From: Dipteris shenzhenensis | Taxonomy: Eukaryota; Polypodiophyta; Polypodiopsida; Gleicheniales | Direction: 5' to 3' (one strand) | NCBI GenBank assembly: GCA_047967505.1 | Contig: CM106538.1 | DNA length: 64,000 bases | In this document: positions 22,707 to 35,379 of the stretch, in pieces | Layout: every line of letters begins with the position of its first letter | Position numbering within the stretch: position 1 is the stretch's first letter | Notes under the pieces: model-generated | Databases searched by the model: none | Told to the model about the DNA's origin: nothing | What the model saw: the letters and a program-made list of their open reading frames with translations, nothing else | Position numbers and translations under genes: made by a program

Positions 22707-25377
22707 TGCATGTGCACTTGCACACACACAAACGCATGCACACATGCACATGGGTGTGTGTGCACATGCACACACACATGTGTACATGAACACACCCACA
22801 CACACATGCACATGCACACAGACACACACACACACATAGACATGCAAGCATGTGTGTGCACGTGCGAACACACATGCAGCCATTATCAAGTGGACTATCT
22901 GGAGGGGTTCATTTAAACTTGTTTTGCAGTTATAACAATGCACTTTTAGTAAGCTATCCCCCACCTTTCACAACTCCCTTCTACAAAAGGCTCCATTTGG
23001 TCACCCTCTTAACCTTTTCTAGCAACAAAATATGTATCCTCTATGTCTTTTTGCTTTGTTTCGGTGATGCCTTTAGCTCTAGTACTCTTGGTGTCAAAAT
23101 ACTACCTTTGAGTTCATCCTTAGCATGTCCACATATTTTCTCTCTTCAAGGAGTATTTCTTTAGGAATTCTACCTTGTACACCATGTGAAATGCAACAAA
23201 TTCAAAGAGTGAATCCTAGAGGGTTGGTAATTTAATAGAATTATTTTTAACATAATAGGATTTTAAAAATTGATTTAAAACAATGTAAACAATTTAAATC
23301 GATAAAATTCCCTACTATTATAGCCAACATTACTTTTGGTATCTCATTTAACTACATGGTATAGGCTTTATATATATAGCACTAGCTAGTAAGAAGTACC
23401 ATGTTTAAAACAAGTGGTTTTAATCCCTAACCAATCCTTACACAAATGTGATGTCATACACAAAGGACAAAATATGGTAAAACATGGTTTCATTGCACAC
23501 TAAAATCTATTGAATCTAGTGATCATGTTATATCATAAGAGAGCAAAAGGTTCCTAAAAAGAAGACCCACCAGTACCCACACATGATCAAAAGAGGAGAA
23601 AAAGATGGTAACAATGGTTATAACAATCAACCTTCTAGACCCACACACTTTCCCATCCCTTAAATTGATGTATCAAAATTTCCTACCCTTCTAATATAAA
23701 ATAAATTTGACTTTGAGTAAAATTGTCTTTCGCTACTTCTTATGACCTTCACAATGAGTTCCACCCTCCCTTTTTGAATGAATTGGTATTTCCATCAGTT
23801 TTCCCATTCACCAAAGTTGTATAAGGACTTCATTGTTTTCATTCACCACTATAAGGACTTCATTGTTGTCATTCACCACTACTATATTGTGCACCTTACC
23901 AACAACTATAGCACCATGACCTTTGGGGCAATGTTTACATGAGAGCAAGGGTAAACATGAGCACTACAGGCCAACATTAGAGAGCCCATGCAAAAGTGGG
24001 ACGTTATTTTCTAGGAAGACCAAGGGTTCACCTAAACATATGTCATCCTAGTACAATACTTTAAAAGGAGTAAGTTTTTAATCTATTCAATTTCACTCTT
24101 CTTAGAGTGTTGAGAGAAATAGTGTTCACTCCCTTTCTTGAACCATTTCTTACCCTCAGACTACCAACAATGCTCCTTCTCTATCATTGTACCATGGTGG
24201 AAGCAACGACTTCACAAAGGGCACTCATGCGTAAACAATAGTAGAGACACCATTTGCAAAATTTTGGAACAAATATCCTTAAGCTTCACTAGAAAGTTAT
24301 GATAGTGGGTTGGTGGGAGTACTGTTGACCCTATCTCATGACATGAAAAGTAAATTTAATCCTACAAATAGAAATATCCTCATAGTAGAATCACCATCCT
24401 CCCACAAAGGTCCTTGTAATAGAGTAACATTACTCCCACCAAGGTGAGTTACAACCAAGGTATGCATCACTTCATTTGCTTCTACATAAGGGAGTGTTTG
24501 TGCCTTGAAATAATCCGTATGAGAAAAAAGTTTGCACACGGATGAGGACATTTTTGTGCAAGTAAAAAGCATCTCACAATAGTCATGGTTTCATGACAAG
24601 CATGAAAAGTCACCAAATTCCAACTAAAATTACTCACCATCTGGGAAGATATTTTGGGAATGCATGTGGTAATACAAATTAGTGATCCCCCCTTTTGCAC
24701 ATACATCATTGGTGGGCACTTTGGTGTGTGTAGGAAAATCTTTAGTTTAAGTCTACATGAAACGAGCATGAAACTTCATAGGAAATGAATTTTGGGACTC
24801 CTATTTTAGGGGTTGAAAGACTTGAGAATGACTAGCAAGAATGATCTTAGGTTGACATTTTTTGAGGGATGAAGGGTATGACAATGATCTAGGAGTTGGC
24901 CTAGGCACTAAATTTTTGGGGGATGACGGCAGGTATGAGGACTTAGAAAGAGTGGGAGTACGTATTTATTTTCTAAGGGACAAACGATATTAGAATATCA
25001 AGCAAGAGTGGGCCTAGGTAGTCATTTTGGATCCTTTCTTATGTTAGGTAAAGTTTGATTATCATGAGACAATCCATGGTGAAGGTCCACTTCCTCAACC
25101 AAAAAATGTAAGTGGAAGAAATTAATTGGACTCACCAAGCATATTGTAATTCTCTGATTGACACATCTACTAATTATCCAATGAGGATGTGTTTATGCAC
25201 TGAAATACCATCGACTCAAATAAAAGTTCTAAATCTTCTCATTTAGTCCTTTAAAAATTTCCTTATGAAGTTGTGCATATGTACACATGACAAAAACAAA
25301 AGTCCGAGCTTTAAAAGGAAAGACCCCATAAGGTACAATGCTCAAAGAGAAATTTTGAGAAATCTTGTGTATGCCAA
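20382..25377. other. Intergenic, microsatellite-rich, no gene seen
   Basis: AT-rich sequence. Items visible: a run of 21 G at 21160-21180, a perfect 28-bp-period duplication at 21384-21439 (CCCACTTCAAATAAGG start), a CT tract at about 22345-22387, and a CT tract passing into CA at 22639-22706, followed by a 160-bp CA/TGCA-rich zone. Frames here give only low-complexity peptides. Confidence 0.6.
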
Positions 25378-25413
<36 letters not shown>

Positions 25414-25865
25414 TGCACGCAGGTACACACGCACGCATGCAATGATTTTGATTAGTAAATGTGTCTCACACACACAAACACTTATTTCTTCACACACACA
25501 CACACACACACATGTATAGTTCCCCAAGTATGAATTATTCTCTTATGTACCCCCCGTGAAATCTCCCCTTTACACTCTCTTTTTAACAAGCCCACACACC
25601 AAGCACATCTTACTCCCCCCATACCTCCACTTTTAAAAAGAGAGTGGAAAGGGGTTGTTTCACAGGGTTGTTAAAAATAGAGTGTAAAGGGGTTGTTTCA
25701 TGCGATCCGCTTTTATTCACTTATTATGAGTAGCTAGGGAGTAAGTTCCACATAATGGGATTACTCCCCACCATGTGGTCTTACCCTTTGGGTTGTGTGT
25801 GGGCAACACACATACAAAATAAATTTGATTAGTAAATGTATCTCACACACAAAGACACTGGTTTC

Positions 25866-25906
<41 letters not shown>

Positions 25907-28500
25907 CAATACTTTCCTAGCTATGAATTATTCTTTTATGTACCTCTGTGAAATCTTCCCTTTACACTTTCTTTTTAACCACCCCACATACCAAGCCCAC
26001 TAATCGTCCCATACCTCCTCTAATCCCTTCTTAACCCATGTACTCATTCGCTCCTTACTCTAATTGTGACTTAAACTTCACTTGTGGCTAAATTGTCTTT
26101 TTAATTATCTAAGAATCAATATGGTTATCTACATTCCTAGGTAAAGGGATAACAAACTGGGGAAAATAGGCATTACCTATGGACCCAAATGTAAATATGA
26201 TGTTCTAACACCTAGTTTATTTGGATGGTGGCAGGTAAGTGGACCTCGACCTCGGAACCTGGACTACCTGAGGATTCAACATCTTTTTCAATAATATGTT
26301 TGTCAAACTCAATATTATTAAAACTTCTAAATTTTGATTGAAATTTTTACAAACTCTAGTTGCATTTTTCAACTTAGAGGTCTCAAGCATTTTTTCCTTA
26401 TATGTTCCTCTTTTTGAACTTTTTATTCAATTGATGGAATTAATTGTATGGCTCAATTATTGATGGCACTTTTTAATCTAAACACACACTTTGATTTCCC
26501 AACTAGACTTTGGTTGGGCTAGTGCCATACAATTAATTCACATCCATTGGATAATTCCTAGTCATGTTGTGACCCATCTTATTTTTACTAACTTTTATAT
26601 CTATTTTGAAGAAGTGGTTTAAGCATGTACTATTGGCATTTCATTTTGACACTTACCATATATATCCACTTTTATTCACTTATTATGAGTAGGTGGGGAG
26701 TCAATTCCACATGGTCGGCTTACTCCCTCAGAGTCCCGCATGTGGTCTTACCCTCTGGGTTGGGGGTGGGCCACCCAAAAAAAAAAAAAAAAGTAATAAT
26801 AAATTTGATTAGTAAATGTATCTCACACACTCAGACACTTGTTTCTTTACACACACACACACACACACACATGAATACTTTCCTAACTATCAATTATTAT
26901 TTTATGTACCTCCGTGATTTACACTTTTGTTTTGACCACCCCACATACCAAGCCCACTAATCGTCCCATAACTCTTCTAATCCCTTCTTAACCCATGCAC
27001 TCATTCGCTCCTTTCTCCACTTGTAACTTAAACTTCACTTGTGGCTAAATTGTTTTTTAATTATCTAAGAATCCATATGGTTGTCTATATTCCTAGGTAA
27101 AGCAATAACAAGACGGGGAAAACATGCATTACCTATCTACCCAAACATAAGTATGATGTATTAACACCTAGTTTGTTTGGATGGTGGCAGGTAAGTGGAT
27201 CTCGACCTCGGAACCTAGACTGCCTAAGGACTCGACATCTTTTTTCAACACAGACACACACACACACTTTTTTTTTGTGAAACTATGAACATTATATTAC
27301 GAAATAACCATTTTACAATAGGGCAAGGCTCTAGAAAAGAGCCAAACTCTATCTATTAGAAACAGTAAAAGAAAAGCTCAATGCAAGAAACATCCAAATC
27401 CTCCTCAAGCAAGGCATCATATAAGGACTGTCGGCAATGAGGATCACACACACACACACATGTATACTTCCCCAACTATGAATTATTATTTTATGGACGC
27501 CCATAAAATCTCCCATTTATACTCTCTTTTTAACCACCCCACACACCAAGAACACTAATCCTCCCATACCTCCACTAATCCCTTCCCAACCCATGCACTC
27601 ATTCAGTCCTTACTCCACTTGTGACTTAAAATTGTTTTTCATTATCTAAGAATCTATGCGGTTGTCTACATTCTTAGGTAAAGTGATAATACTTTGATTC
27701 TAAACGTACACTTTGATTCCCCACCGGGTTGGGCTAGTGCGATATAGTTTAATTCACATCCATTGGATATTTTTTTAGCATGGATAATCCCTAGTCATTT
27801 TGTGATAGGCCTTATTTTTTTTACTAACCTTTATATCTATTTTGCAAAAGTGGTTTACACATTTACTATTGGCATCATTTTTTCATTTTGACATGTATCA
27901 TACAAATCCACTTTTATTCTCTAGGTGGTGGTGGGCCATAAGTTCCACATGGTAGGTTTACTCTACACCCTGTGATCTTACCCTCTGGGTAGGGGGTGGG
28001 CCACACACATACACACACACACATTTTCTATACTCTTACACACTCTACACTATTAACCCCCCCTATAATTAACAACACACCTAACATTCCCCCCCTTTTT
28101 TTTGTAAAAAATGTTTCTTTTTTCCTTTCTAGGTATTGTGTAAATTTATTTATTAATTAGGTACTTTTATTCCCTCTCTGCTCTTATCCTCTTTTAGCCA
28201 ACCCCTAACTGATTCTAACTAATTTTCTTACAATTCTTTCCCTTTTTCTAACTAATTCTCCTACCTAATGGACCCCCTTGTCTTACTTCCAATTATGTTC
28301 CTAATGTACCCCCTTTCTAACTAATTATCCTACCTATTGTACCCCTTTTTGTCACACAAACACACACACACACACACACATCTTTTATCCCTCTCTCTTT
28401 ATCTCTCTCTCTCTCTCTTTCTCTATTTCTCAGTATCTTTCTCCCCCTCACACACACACATACACATCAGGGATGTTTTTATCGAAGCTATACTTATATA
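25378..28500. repeat. Tandem modules of about 960 bp linked by CA tracts
   Basis: A body starting with a CTATGAATTATT-type phrase and including CACCCCACATACCAAGCCCA occurs after (CA)n tracts near 25507, 25904, 26868 and 27455. A linked TGGATGGTGGCAGGTAAGTG phrase occurs at 26224 and 27180. A GATTAGTAAATGTRTCTCAC block precedes the tract at 25450, 25830 and 26807. An inserted AT-rich block with CTAGAAAAGAGCC lies at 27278-27440. No coding sequence is visible. Confidence 0.7.
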
Positions 28501-28801
28501 TTAATATAAAATCTTGGCAAAAGTTTATCGAGCTAGTTTTTTTAGTTTGACAACATCTATAGAACATATTACAATTTTATCTATTTTCTTTTGAAAGTTT
28601 AAAGAAAAAGTTGTAAATTTTGGCGAAACTTACATTTTTTTCTCATAAGAGTTTCAAATCTTGGCGAATTTTTCAAACCTTTACATACACATACTCACAC
28701 AACCGTCTCTCTCTCTCTCTCTCTAGAAAGTGTCTTTTTTTCCCCTCACACACACACACACACACACTTCTTTTTTTGGTTAAAATCACACACACACACC
28801 C

Positions 28802-29512
28802 CTTTGCGTGTGGCTAAAGATTGCTACAAAAAGCAGAATGACATTATGAATGGAAAATTGCAGCAAGGCAATTATGCATCCTCTAATAGACAGGGTGACG
28901 ACAGAAATGAGCATTTGTTTATGATGCAGCACATGACCAATTCTGTGACAAGTGCAGAAGAAAGTAATGATGTGTGGTATGTTGACTTAGGTGTGTCAAA
29001 CCACATGACAGTTCATGCAGAATGGATACAGGATGCAAGGAAAATGGAAAGACCAAGATTTGTGGAGACTGGTGATGATACTACACATCCTATTGTGCTG
29101 ATTGTAAAATTCATTTGTCTATGCAGGATGGGAAAAAGAAATATCTATCTGATGTATTTCATTCCCGAATATCACCAAGAACCTAGTTTCTGTTGGTCAA
29201 ATGGTTGAGCAAGGCTTGCAGGTCAGATTTAATCCTCATGGATGCTTTGTTGAGGATATGAAAAATAACGGTCGCTTCACAGCAAAAGGAAAGAAGAAGG
29301 GCAAGATGTTTACGTTGGATGCAGACATGCCTAAATTGAGTGTAGCAATGTTTGCACATGGGACCAGTGTAGTTGCAGATATTGATATCTGGCATAAACG
29401 CATTGGTCATGTTAATGTACAGCGACTTAAATCAATGCAGGCCCAAAATATTATTGCAGGATTGCCTAAATTCAAGGTTGCAAAAATGCATAAGGTATGT
29501 GAAGCCTGTTAA
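28802..29512 (+). pseudogene. Copia protease and pre-integrase region
   Basis: The element starts abruptly at the end of a (CA)n tract, inside a zinc knuckle of which only VAKDCYKKQ remains. The protease site is degenerate: DLGVSNHMT replaces DSGASNHMT at about 28984-29010. A frameshift follows near 29165. Next comes the HHCC domain (DIWHKRIGHVNVQRL ... KVCEAC), ended by TAA at 29510-29512. Gag is missing. Confidence 0.85.
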
Positions 29513-30714
29513 TTTGGAAAACAGGCAAGGAAACCATTTCCTAGACATGTTCAAGAGAGTAAGAAGCCATTGGAATTAATCCACTCTGATGTGTGGACTA
29601 CTAAAGCTGCATCTATTGGAGGCTGTCATTATTTTATCTCTTTTATTGATGACTATAGCAGAAAAGTTTGGGTGCATTTTATGAAAAAGAAAAGTGAAGT
29701 GTTTGGGCATTTCAAAGCTTTTAAAGCTATGGTTGAAAAAGAAATAGGCCTGCAAATAAAATGCCTAAGGTCAGATGGAGGGGAAGAGTACCTCTCAAAT
29801 GAGTTTGCAAGGTTCCTATAGGAGCATGGCATAAAGCAGCAATATTCATGCAGTCATACCCCATAGCAAAATGGACTTGCAGAAAGGAAAAACAGGCATA
29901 TTGGAGAGGTATCTTGGGCCATGCTAAATGAAAAAGACCTACCAGATTATTATTGGGCTAAAGCAGTTGCTACAGCAGTCTACATAATGAACATGACTCC
30001 CACTGCAGCAATACATGGCATGACGCCAGAGGAGATGTATACAGGTAGGAAACCAGATATTTCTCATTTGAAAATTTTTGGTTGCATTGCCTATGTTCAT
30101 GTGCCAGATGAGTTGAGGTCCAAGTTGGATCCAAAAGCTGAGAAGTGCATCTTTATTGGTTATTCTCTGCAGCAAAAAGGATATAGATGCTATAACCCTT
30201 CTACTCGTAAGTTTACAGTGAGGAGACAGTGAGCAAAGATGTTTTTTATGAGATGAGCAGCTGGTATAAACCAGTAAATGTGATTGATGATGTAGATGCA
30301 CAAAATGGTAATGCTGCACAGAATTCACAGCAGCAATCACAAAATATTAGTGGGCCTGCAGTGTCCTCTAGCAATGGTTCACATACTTTGCCATGGACAG
30401 GTAGATTGAGATCACGAGAATCTCCTCAAAGCAATGCAGATAGTGGTATGCAGGTATCACGAAAAGGAAAAGAGAAGGTAGATCAGCCCATGTTTGATAT
30501 GAATGCAGGTCACTCTTATGTGGATGGTGAATCCACTGGCTCAGAACAAAGCATTGATGATGAGTTGGGTATTCCCTCTGTTGTTACACCTAGAGTAAGG
30601 AAGACCAGGGATGTTTTGAGAGCACCTGGAAGTGAGCCTATTTTGCGCAGGTCTACCAGGTCTAGGTATCCTGTGGATACGCTGAAATATGATGGATTTA
30701 CAGCCATTCACTAA
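29513..30714 (+). pseudogene. Copia integrase core and linker
   Basis: The frame continues with FGKQARKPF and the first Asp region (IHSDVWTTKA, about 29579), then FIDDYSRKVWVHF, the second Asp block LRSDGGEEYLSNEF and the Glu region NGLAERKN (about 29871). TAG codons interrupt it at 29819-29821 and 29864-29866. Blocks KPDISHLKIFGCIAYVHV and KCIFIGYSLQQKGYRCYNP follow, and a stop at 30230-30232 needs a frame change. The Gln/Ser-rich linker then runs to 30714, ending before RT. Confidence 0.88.
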
Positions 30715-30723
30715 TATGCCTAT

Positions 30724-31551
30724 ATGGTCAAAGTGCTACAGGAACTAGAATCCACTTCTTTTGAGCAAGCCATGGGAAAAGAAAAATGGGAGAAAGCCAT
30801 GGATGAAGAAATGGATGCCTTGGAAGCAAATGCTACATGGGAATTGGTGCCTTTGCCTAAAGACAAGAATGGAATTAGCTGTAAGTGGGTTTATAAGATG
30901 AAGCACAATGCAAATGGTTTTGTGAACAGATACAAGGCAAGATTACTTGTCAAGGGGTATGCACAGACATATGGCATTGATTATAAAGAAACATTCAGTT
31001 CGGTTACAAGGATGGCAACCGTAAGAGTAGTCATTGCTATGGCTGCATCAAAGGGATGGTCTTTACATCATATGGATGTAAAGAATGCCTTCTTGCATGG
31101 TGATTTGCAAGAAGAGGTCTTTATGGAGCAGCCACCAGGTTATGTTCATGCTGTTCATCCTGAGTTTGTTTGCAGGTTGAAGAAAGCCTTGTATGGCTTG
31201 AAGCAAGCACCTAGAGCATGGTCTGACAAGATAGGACAGTATCTTGTCACTATTGGCTTTCAAATTTCCAAGGTAGATTTCTCACTTTATGTGAGAAAAA
31301 CAGAGAAAGGTATTATGCTGCTTGTCATTTATGTTGATGATTTGATCATCACGGGTGATAGTGATGAAGATATCCTTCATGTGAAAATGCTATTGAAGCA
31401 GAAGTTTGAGAAGGATTTGGGAGAGCTGTGTTATTTCTTGGGCATTGAGGTGATTAGATCACCAAGTGGGATACAGCTCTTGCAGAGGCAGTATGGATTG
31501 GACATGCTGGCTGTAAGAGCAGAATGTGAAGCTGAGCGCAGATGCAGGTGA
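30724..31551 (+). pseudogene. Copia reverse transcriptase
   Basis: The RT is open over 275 codons: KEKWEKAMDEEMDALEANATW, CKWVYKMKHNANG, RYKARLLVKGYAQTYG, HHMDVKNAFLHGDL, YGLKQAPRAW, the catalytic YVDD (about 31332-31343) and YFLGIEV. It loses frame in the RT-RNase H linker near 31540. The RT core looks catalytically complete, but upstream lesions prevent expression as a polyprotein. Confidence 0.92.
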
Positions 31552-32290
31552 GCTTCTGGAAGACCCTACTATGTACAGACGCATAGTAGGAAGTTTGATT
31601 TATATGACTATTACTTGGCCAGATTTGAGCTATGCTGTTGGATTGGTAAGCCAGTTTATGCAGGCTCCAAGGAAACCGCATTTGGATGCGGCTAGACGTA
31701 TACTCAGGTATGTGAAGTCCACATTGCAGTATGGACTATTTTATGAGGTTAGGGTTCAGATACAGTTGCATGGATACACTGATGCTGATTGGGCTGGTAG
31801 TATTTCAGATAGACGATCTACCAGTGGATATGTGTTCTTCTTTGGGAGTGCTGCAGTCACTTGGAGTAGCAAGAAATAGCCTACAGTTGCCTTGTCGAGC
31901 ATAGAGGCTGAGTACAGGGGTGCAGCAATGGCTGCATGTGAGGTAGCTTGGTTGCATAAGCTACTCTATGATATGCATCAGTCTACATATGGGCCAGTTG
32001 TCATTTATTGTGACAACATGAGCAGTATACACTTGGCAAATAACCCAGTCTATCATGCTAGAACAAAGCACATTGAGGTACATTATCACTATGTGCGGGA
32101 GAAGGTTTTACTAGGTCTTATTGATCTAGTTTATGTCAGCACAAAGGATCAGGTAGCTGACATATTCACGAAGCCATTGGGCACAGAGAAGCTGCGCAAG
32201 TTCAGAGATCTGCTTGGTGTGCAAGAATTGGGATTGAGCTCAAGGGGGAGTGTTGAGATATCGAGCTCCACTGGTGATATGCTAAGGTGA
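31552..32290 (+). pseudogene. Copia RNase H and 3' end
   Basis: The RNase H region reads MYRRIVGSLIYMTITWPDLSYAV, HGYTDADWAGSISDRRSTSGY, then TAG at 31877-31879 where Gln is usual. It goes on with SSIEAEYRGAAMAACEV, YCDNMSSIHLANNPVYHARTKHIEVHYHYVREK and DQVADIFTKPL. All four catalytic blocks are visible. The frame runs through the PPT into the LTR, ending at 32290. Confidence 0.9.
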
Positions 32291-32602
32291 CCATTGTGCA
32301 TTTATGTCACCGACTTGTGAGTTGCAGATGCAGTTGGTACACCGCCCATGAATAATAGCTGGATGACAGCTATCCTTATGTACTCTAGTTTGTGGCTCAG
32401 TTAGTATGCCACCTTAGTTAGCTAAGTTTGGTTTGAGACCCACATATAGGGTTCTTCTATTTCTTTGTACAAGAGTTCTTTTGGCTTACACAACTAAGAA
32501 GAGGAAAATTGTTTTTAGCGTCCACCTTTGTGTGTATTCCCCCATTGTGTATGTAAGAAAGCCGCAAGTGAGACTCCTTCCTTCTCTCCCACTATCTTCA
32601 CA
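32251..32602 (+). mobile_element. Copia 3' LTR
   Basis: A polypurine tract (CTCAAGGGGGAG, 32239-32250) is followed by TGTTGAGATATCGAGC. The right end is placed at a TCTTCACA near 32600, giving TG...CA and about 350 bp. The 5' LTR is absent because the element is truncated at 28802, so the end is not confirmed by a partner. Confidence 0.75.
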
Positions 32603-33079
32603 TTCCTAATATCCCCATGGGTGGGGTCTTGCCTTCCGAATTCCTCATCCATGGATCTTCATCATCCATGTGTTCCCACTGGAAAGGTCTGGCATAGGCG
32701 GAGGGTCTTGGATTGGCAAAGGTGGTTTCTATCCCGGTCTGTGGTTCGAGAGCTGGATGTTGCTGACCTTCCCTCCCTGTAGAGAATGGAGCTTCCAATG
32801 CCCTTGGATGCGAGGGGTCTTGCATCACTTCATCCAAACTCTTTGTTTCGTTGGAACTAGATAGAGTCTCTGGTCGGGAGCCTACTAATGAGTGGAGGCT
32901 AGGAATCGAGCTTCCAGATTCCCTGCTAGGGCAGAGGGTGGGCTAAGCATAGCTCGAAGCACTCTCTTCCGGCACGGGATCTTGTGGCAAAATTCTTCTG
33001 GACCTCAAGTGCATGTGGGAAGCCTCTAGCTGAGCACCCTCAGGCTGAACTGAGGTTCTAGAAAAATTTTTAATTCTTT
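32603..33079. other. Unassigned sequence, no gene seen
   Basis: GC content is moderate. Short frames on both strands (for example 32598-32837 minus) lack motifs or splice logic. I see nothing else. Confidence 0.4.
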
Positions 33080-33780
33080 GGCTACCCCAGAGGTATCACG
33101 ACGGTTGGCAGGATAGCTCTATTGTGACGATCGGAGGGATAGGGTATCGGACTAGGTGACGAGTGGTGGCATAAGCGTATTGCGATGGCAATGGAGTAAG
33201 AATGACAATAGGCGACAGGATCGATGTAACGCGACGATCAACGAGATAGATCTTGCCACATGCACGGTGGAATCACAAGCCGGTGGAATAAGGATGGAGC
33301 ACTAGGGGGCAGTATAGTTATCGCGACGGGCGTGGGATCAACAATCGCAATGGGCGGTGCGATAGGAGTAAAGCAACGATTAGAGAAGTAAGCGTATAAC
33401 GATGGGCGATGGGATAAAAATAGCAACAATTAATGGAACATGATGGGCGGAGGGATACGAATATGACCACAGGCGTGGCATGGGTTCACGGCGTCGATGG
33501 TGGAGTAGAAGAATAGAAACGGTCGACGAGATAGCTCTATAGCGCCGGGTCAATAGTTGTCAGGTCAACAGGATAGCAATTCTGACATGCATTTAATCAG
33601 GGCGGCGGGTTAGGCTGTTGGTCAAAAGTTAGGTCAGCGGGGTAGTTCTATGGTGTTAGGTCAACAGGGTTTGACTAGTGGGATACGGCTAATGCATCAG
33701 TCGACGGTATATTTGGTTGGCAGGATAGCTCTATGGCGCCAACTCGGCGAGATAGGAAAACACAGTGTCGCTGACTGATT
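33080..33780. repeat. Degenerate minisatellite with GGATAGCTCTATGGCG motif
   Basis: Short units such as GGATAGCTCTATNGCG, GCGACGGGCG, GATGGGCGRWGGGATA and GGTCAACAGGATAG recur in scrambled order. The left half (33110-33480) has 30-45 bp units. The right half (33530-33760) alternates with GGTCARCAGG phrases. It is unusually rich in CpG for the window. Confidence 0.6.
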
Positions 33781-34249
33781 TTTGTCAATTTTTCGCAGGA
33801 TTTGAGTTTCTGTCTTGGATTTGTTATGCTAGGGGGGTGCTACACTACCTAGTTCACCTACACAATGAAAAAAACTTGAAGAAAAAACACTTTTTGCAAG
33901 CAGAAATGTAAATTTTCATGAGAGGTGAGTTCTAGAACACAAAACAACTTCAAGATTTTGCAAAAATTAACATTTTGGTTGTTTTATTATGGGATTGGAC
34001 CTCACATACTCCTTAACAATCACAAACACTACGTTCCTATCAACTTAAAACACTAAAAAGCATCAAAAGCAAGCTTCAAACGCTCCCAAATGACTTTCCA
34101 ACAGTTTTTCTACTTTTCCATCCTCCCTCTCACTTCCTCCCTCTCTTTTCTCCTACAACTCCACTAACAAGCTCCAAGTTAGTCTTGAAGCTTGTGCAAT
34201 GGGTAGATATTAAAGTGAAACACGTGCAAATGCAAAAGCATACCTTTTC

Positions 34250-34267
34250 TCCCCGGCAGCGGCGCCA
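34250..34267 (-). other. Gypsy primer-binding site (minus strand)
   Basis: Read on the minus strand the sequence is TGGCGCCGCTGCCGGGGA, one base from the TGGCGCCGTTGCCGGGGA primer-binding site common in plant Ty3/gypsy elements. Four A residues separate it from the LTR end. Confidence 0.85.
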
Positions 34268-34271
34268 AAAA

Positions 34272-34800
34272 TGTTGTGGGTCTCAGTGGTGACTCACGTG
34301 TTGTGGGGATGTTGAAGAGATGCCGATGGAGCCTCCACTCCAAGCTACTCCTTGTGAGAGCAATGCAAGGCACAAGTCATTCGCAAGTGTCACTCAAGCG
34401 GCCTACGGATTGTTGCAATGTGTTTCCATGCGAGAAAGAGGGAAGGGGGAGAGGGGAGAGGAGAGGGGAGAAGGGAGGGAGAAGGAGAAGGGAAGAGAAG
34501 AGTGAAGGGGGATGGAGTGGCAAACACAAGGGCACTAAAATGGAAACAAGAGAACAACCAAAACACTCTCTTGGAAGAGAAGAGGGAGCTTGTATTCAAA
34601 CTTGTGCAAACAACAATCAAGACCAAAGTCAACACTTTGGCCTTTTATACAAGTCGCCTTTTGAAGGGAGGGCCAACCCTTTTCCTTTTTAGCACTCTCC
34701 TTCTCTTTTAAAACCAAAGGCTCTTGGGCCCATAGGGCGCCAAGGCATTATTATTTCTATTCTTTCCATCTCTCCCTACTAGCGAAAATAGTGCTTGTGT
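34272..34800 (-). mobile_element. Gypsy 5' LTR on the minus strand (far end uncertain)
   Basis: The LTR end abutting the PBS is TGTTGTGGG on the plus strand (CCCACAACA on the minus). A minus-strand TATAAAAGG box lies at about 34641-34650, as expected for an LTR promoter. A strongly purine-rich tract (34430-34520) lies within. The outer boundary is not resolved. No gag or pol follows on the minus strand below 34250, so this is a broken or largely deleted element. Confidence 0.65.
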
Positions 34801-34984
34801 AAACCATATGAAAGTGCTCAGGACAAACCTGTTATTAGGAGGTGGTCCTAACCGGTTCCCAAATAGCGCTTGTGTTAGCCTCCCGCCTCCTAGGCTTAGG
34901 TGATTTGGGGCTCAAACTCACTGAGCGCCCTCATGCCTTAAACCATTTGTGGTTCAAATCCCTTGCATGAGGCTCAAAACCTGG

Positions 34985-35330
34985 AGTGGCGAGGCTCTGC
35001 GAGACACTCCACAGGAACCCTACACATTGCCTAGAATCTTTTGTTTCAAGATATTTGGGAATCAATCTCCCTGAGTTTGAGTTGTACTCCTGTCATGGCT
35101 ATTTTCATGGGCGTGGCTATTTCCGTGGACGTAGACAAGAAATGTGTACGTTGCCTGCAATCTTTGGTCTTGGTGTTAGCTGGAACATACAACCTGGAAT
35201 CCTTGGACTTTGGGTGGACTTTGGGTATTTGGGGATCAAACTCCCTGAGTTTGAGCTATACTCCTTCCATGTGTACATGTAATCACTAGCCTTGGGGTAT
35301 TTAGGGATCAAACTCCCTGTGCTTGTCCGT
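34985..35330. repeat. Three diverged direct repeats
   Basis: The phrase TATTTGGGRATCAAWCTCCCTGAG with a following GTTTGAGYTRTACTCC occurs at about 35050 and 35226 and in shortened form near 35299. The function is unknown, and frames over it are probably fortuitous. Confidence 0.6.
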
Positions 35331-35379
35331 TGAAGTAGATCATGCAGCTTGATTACCTCTAATCATCAATGATTACCCT

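Noticed and set aside
22598-22916. Cys/Val/His-rich frames on both strands
   Set aside because: They arise from CA and CT microsatellites.
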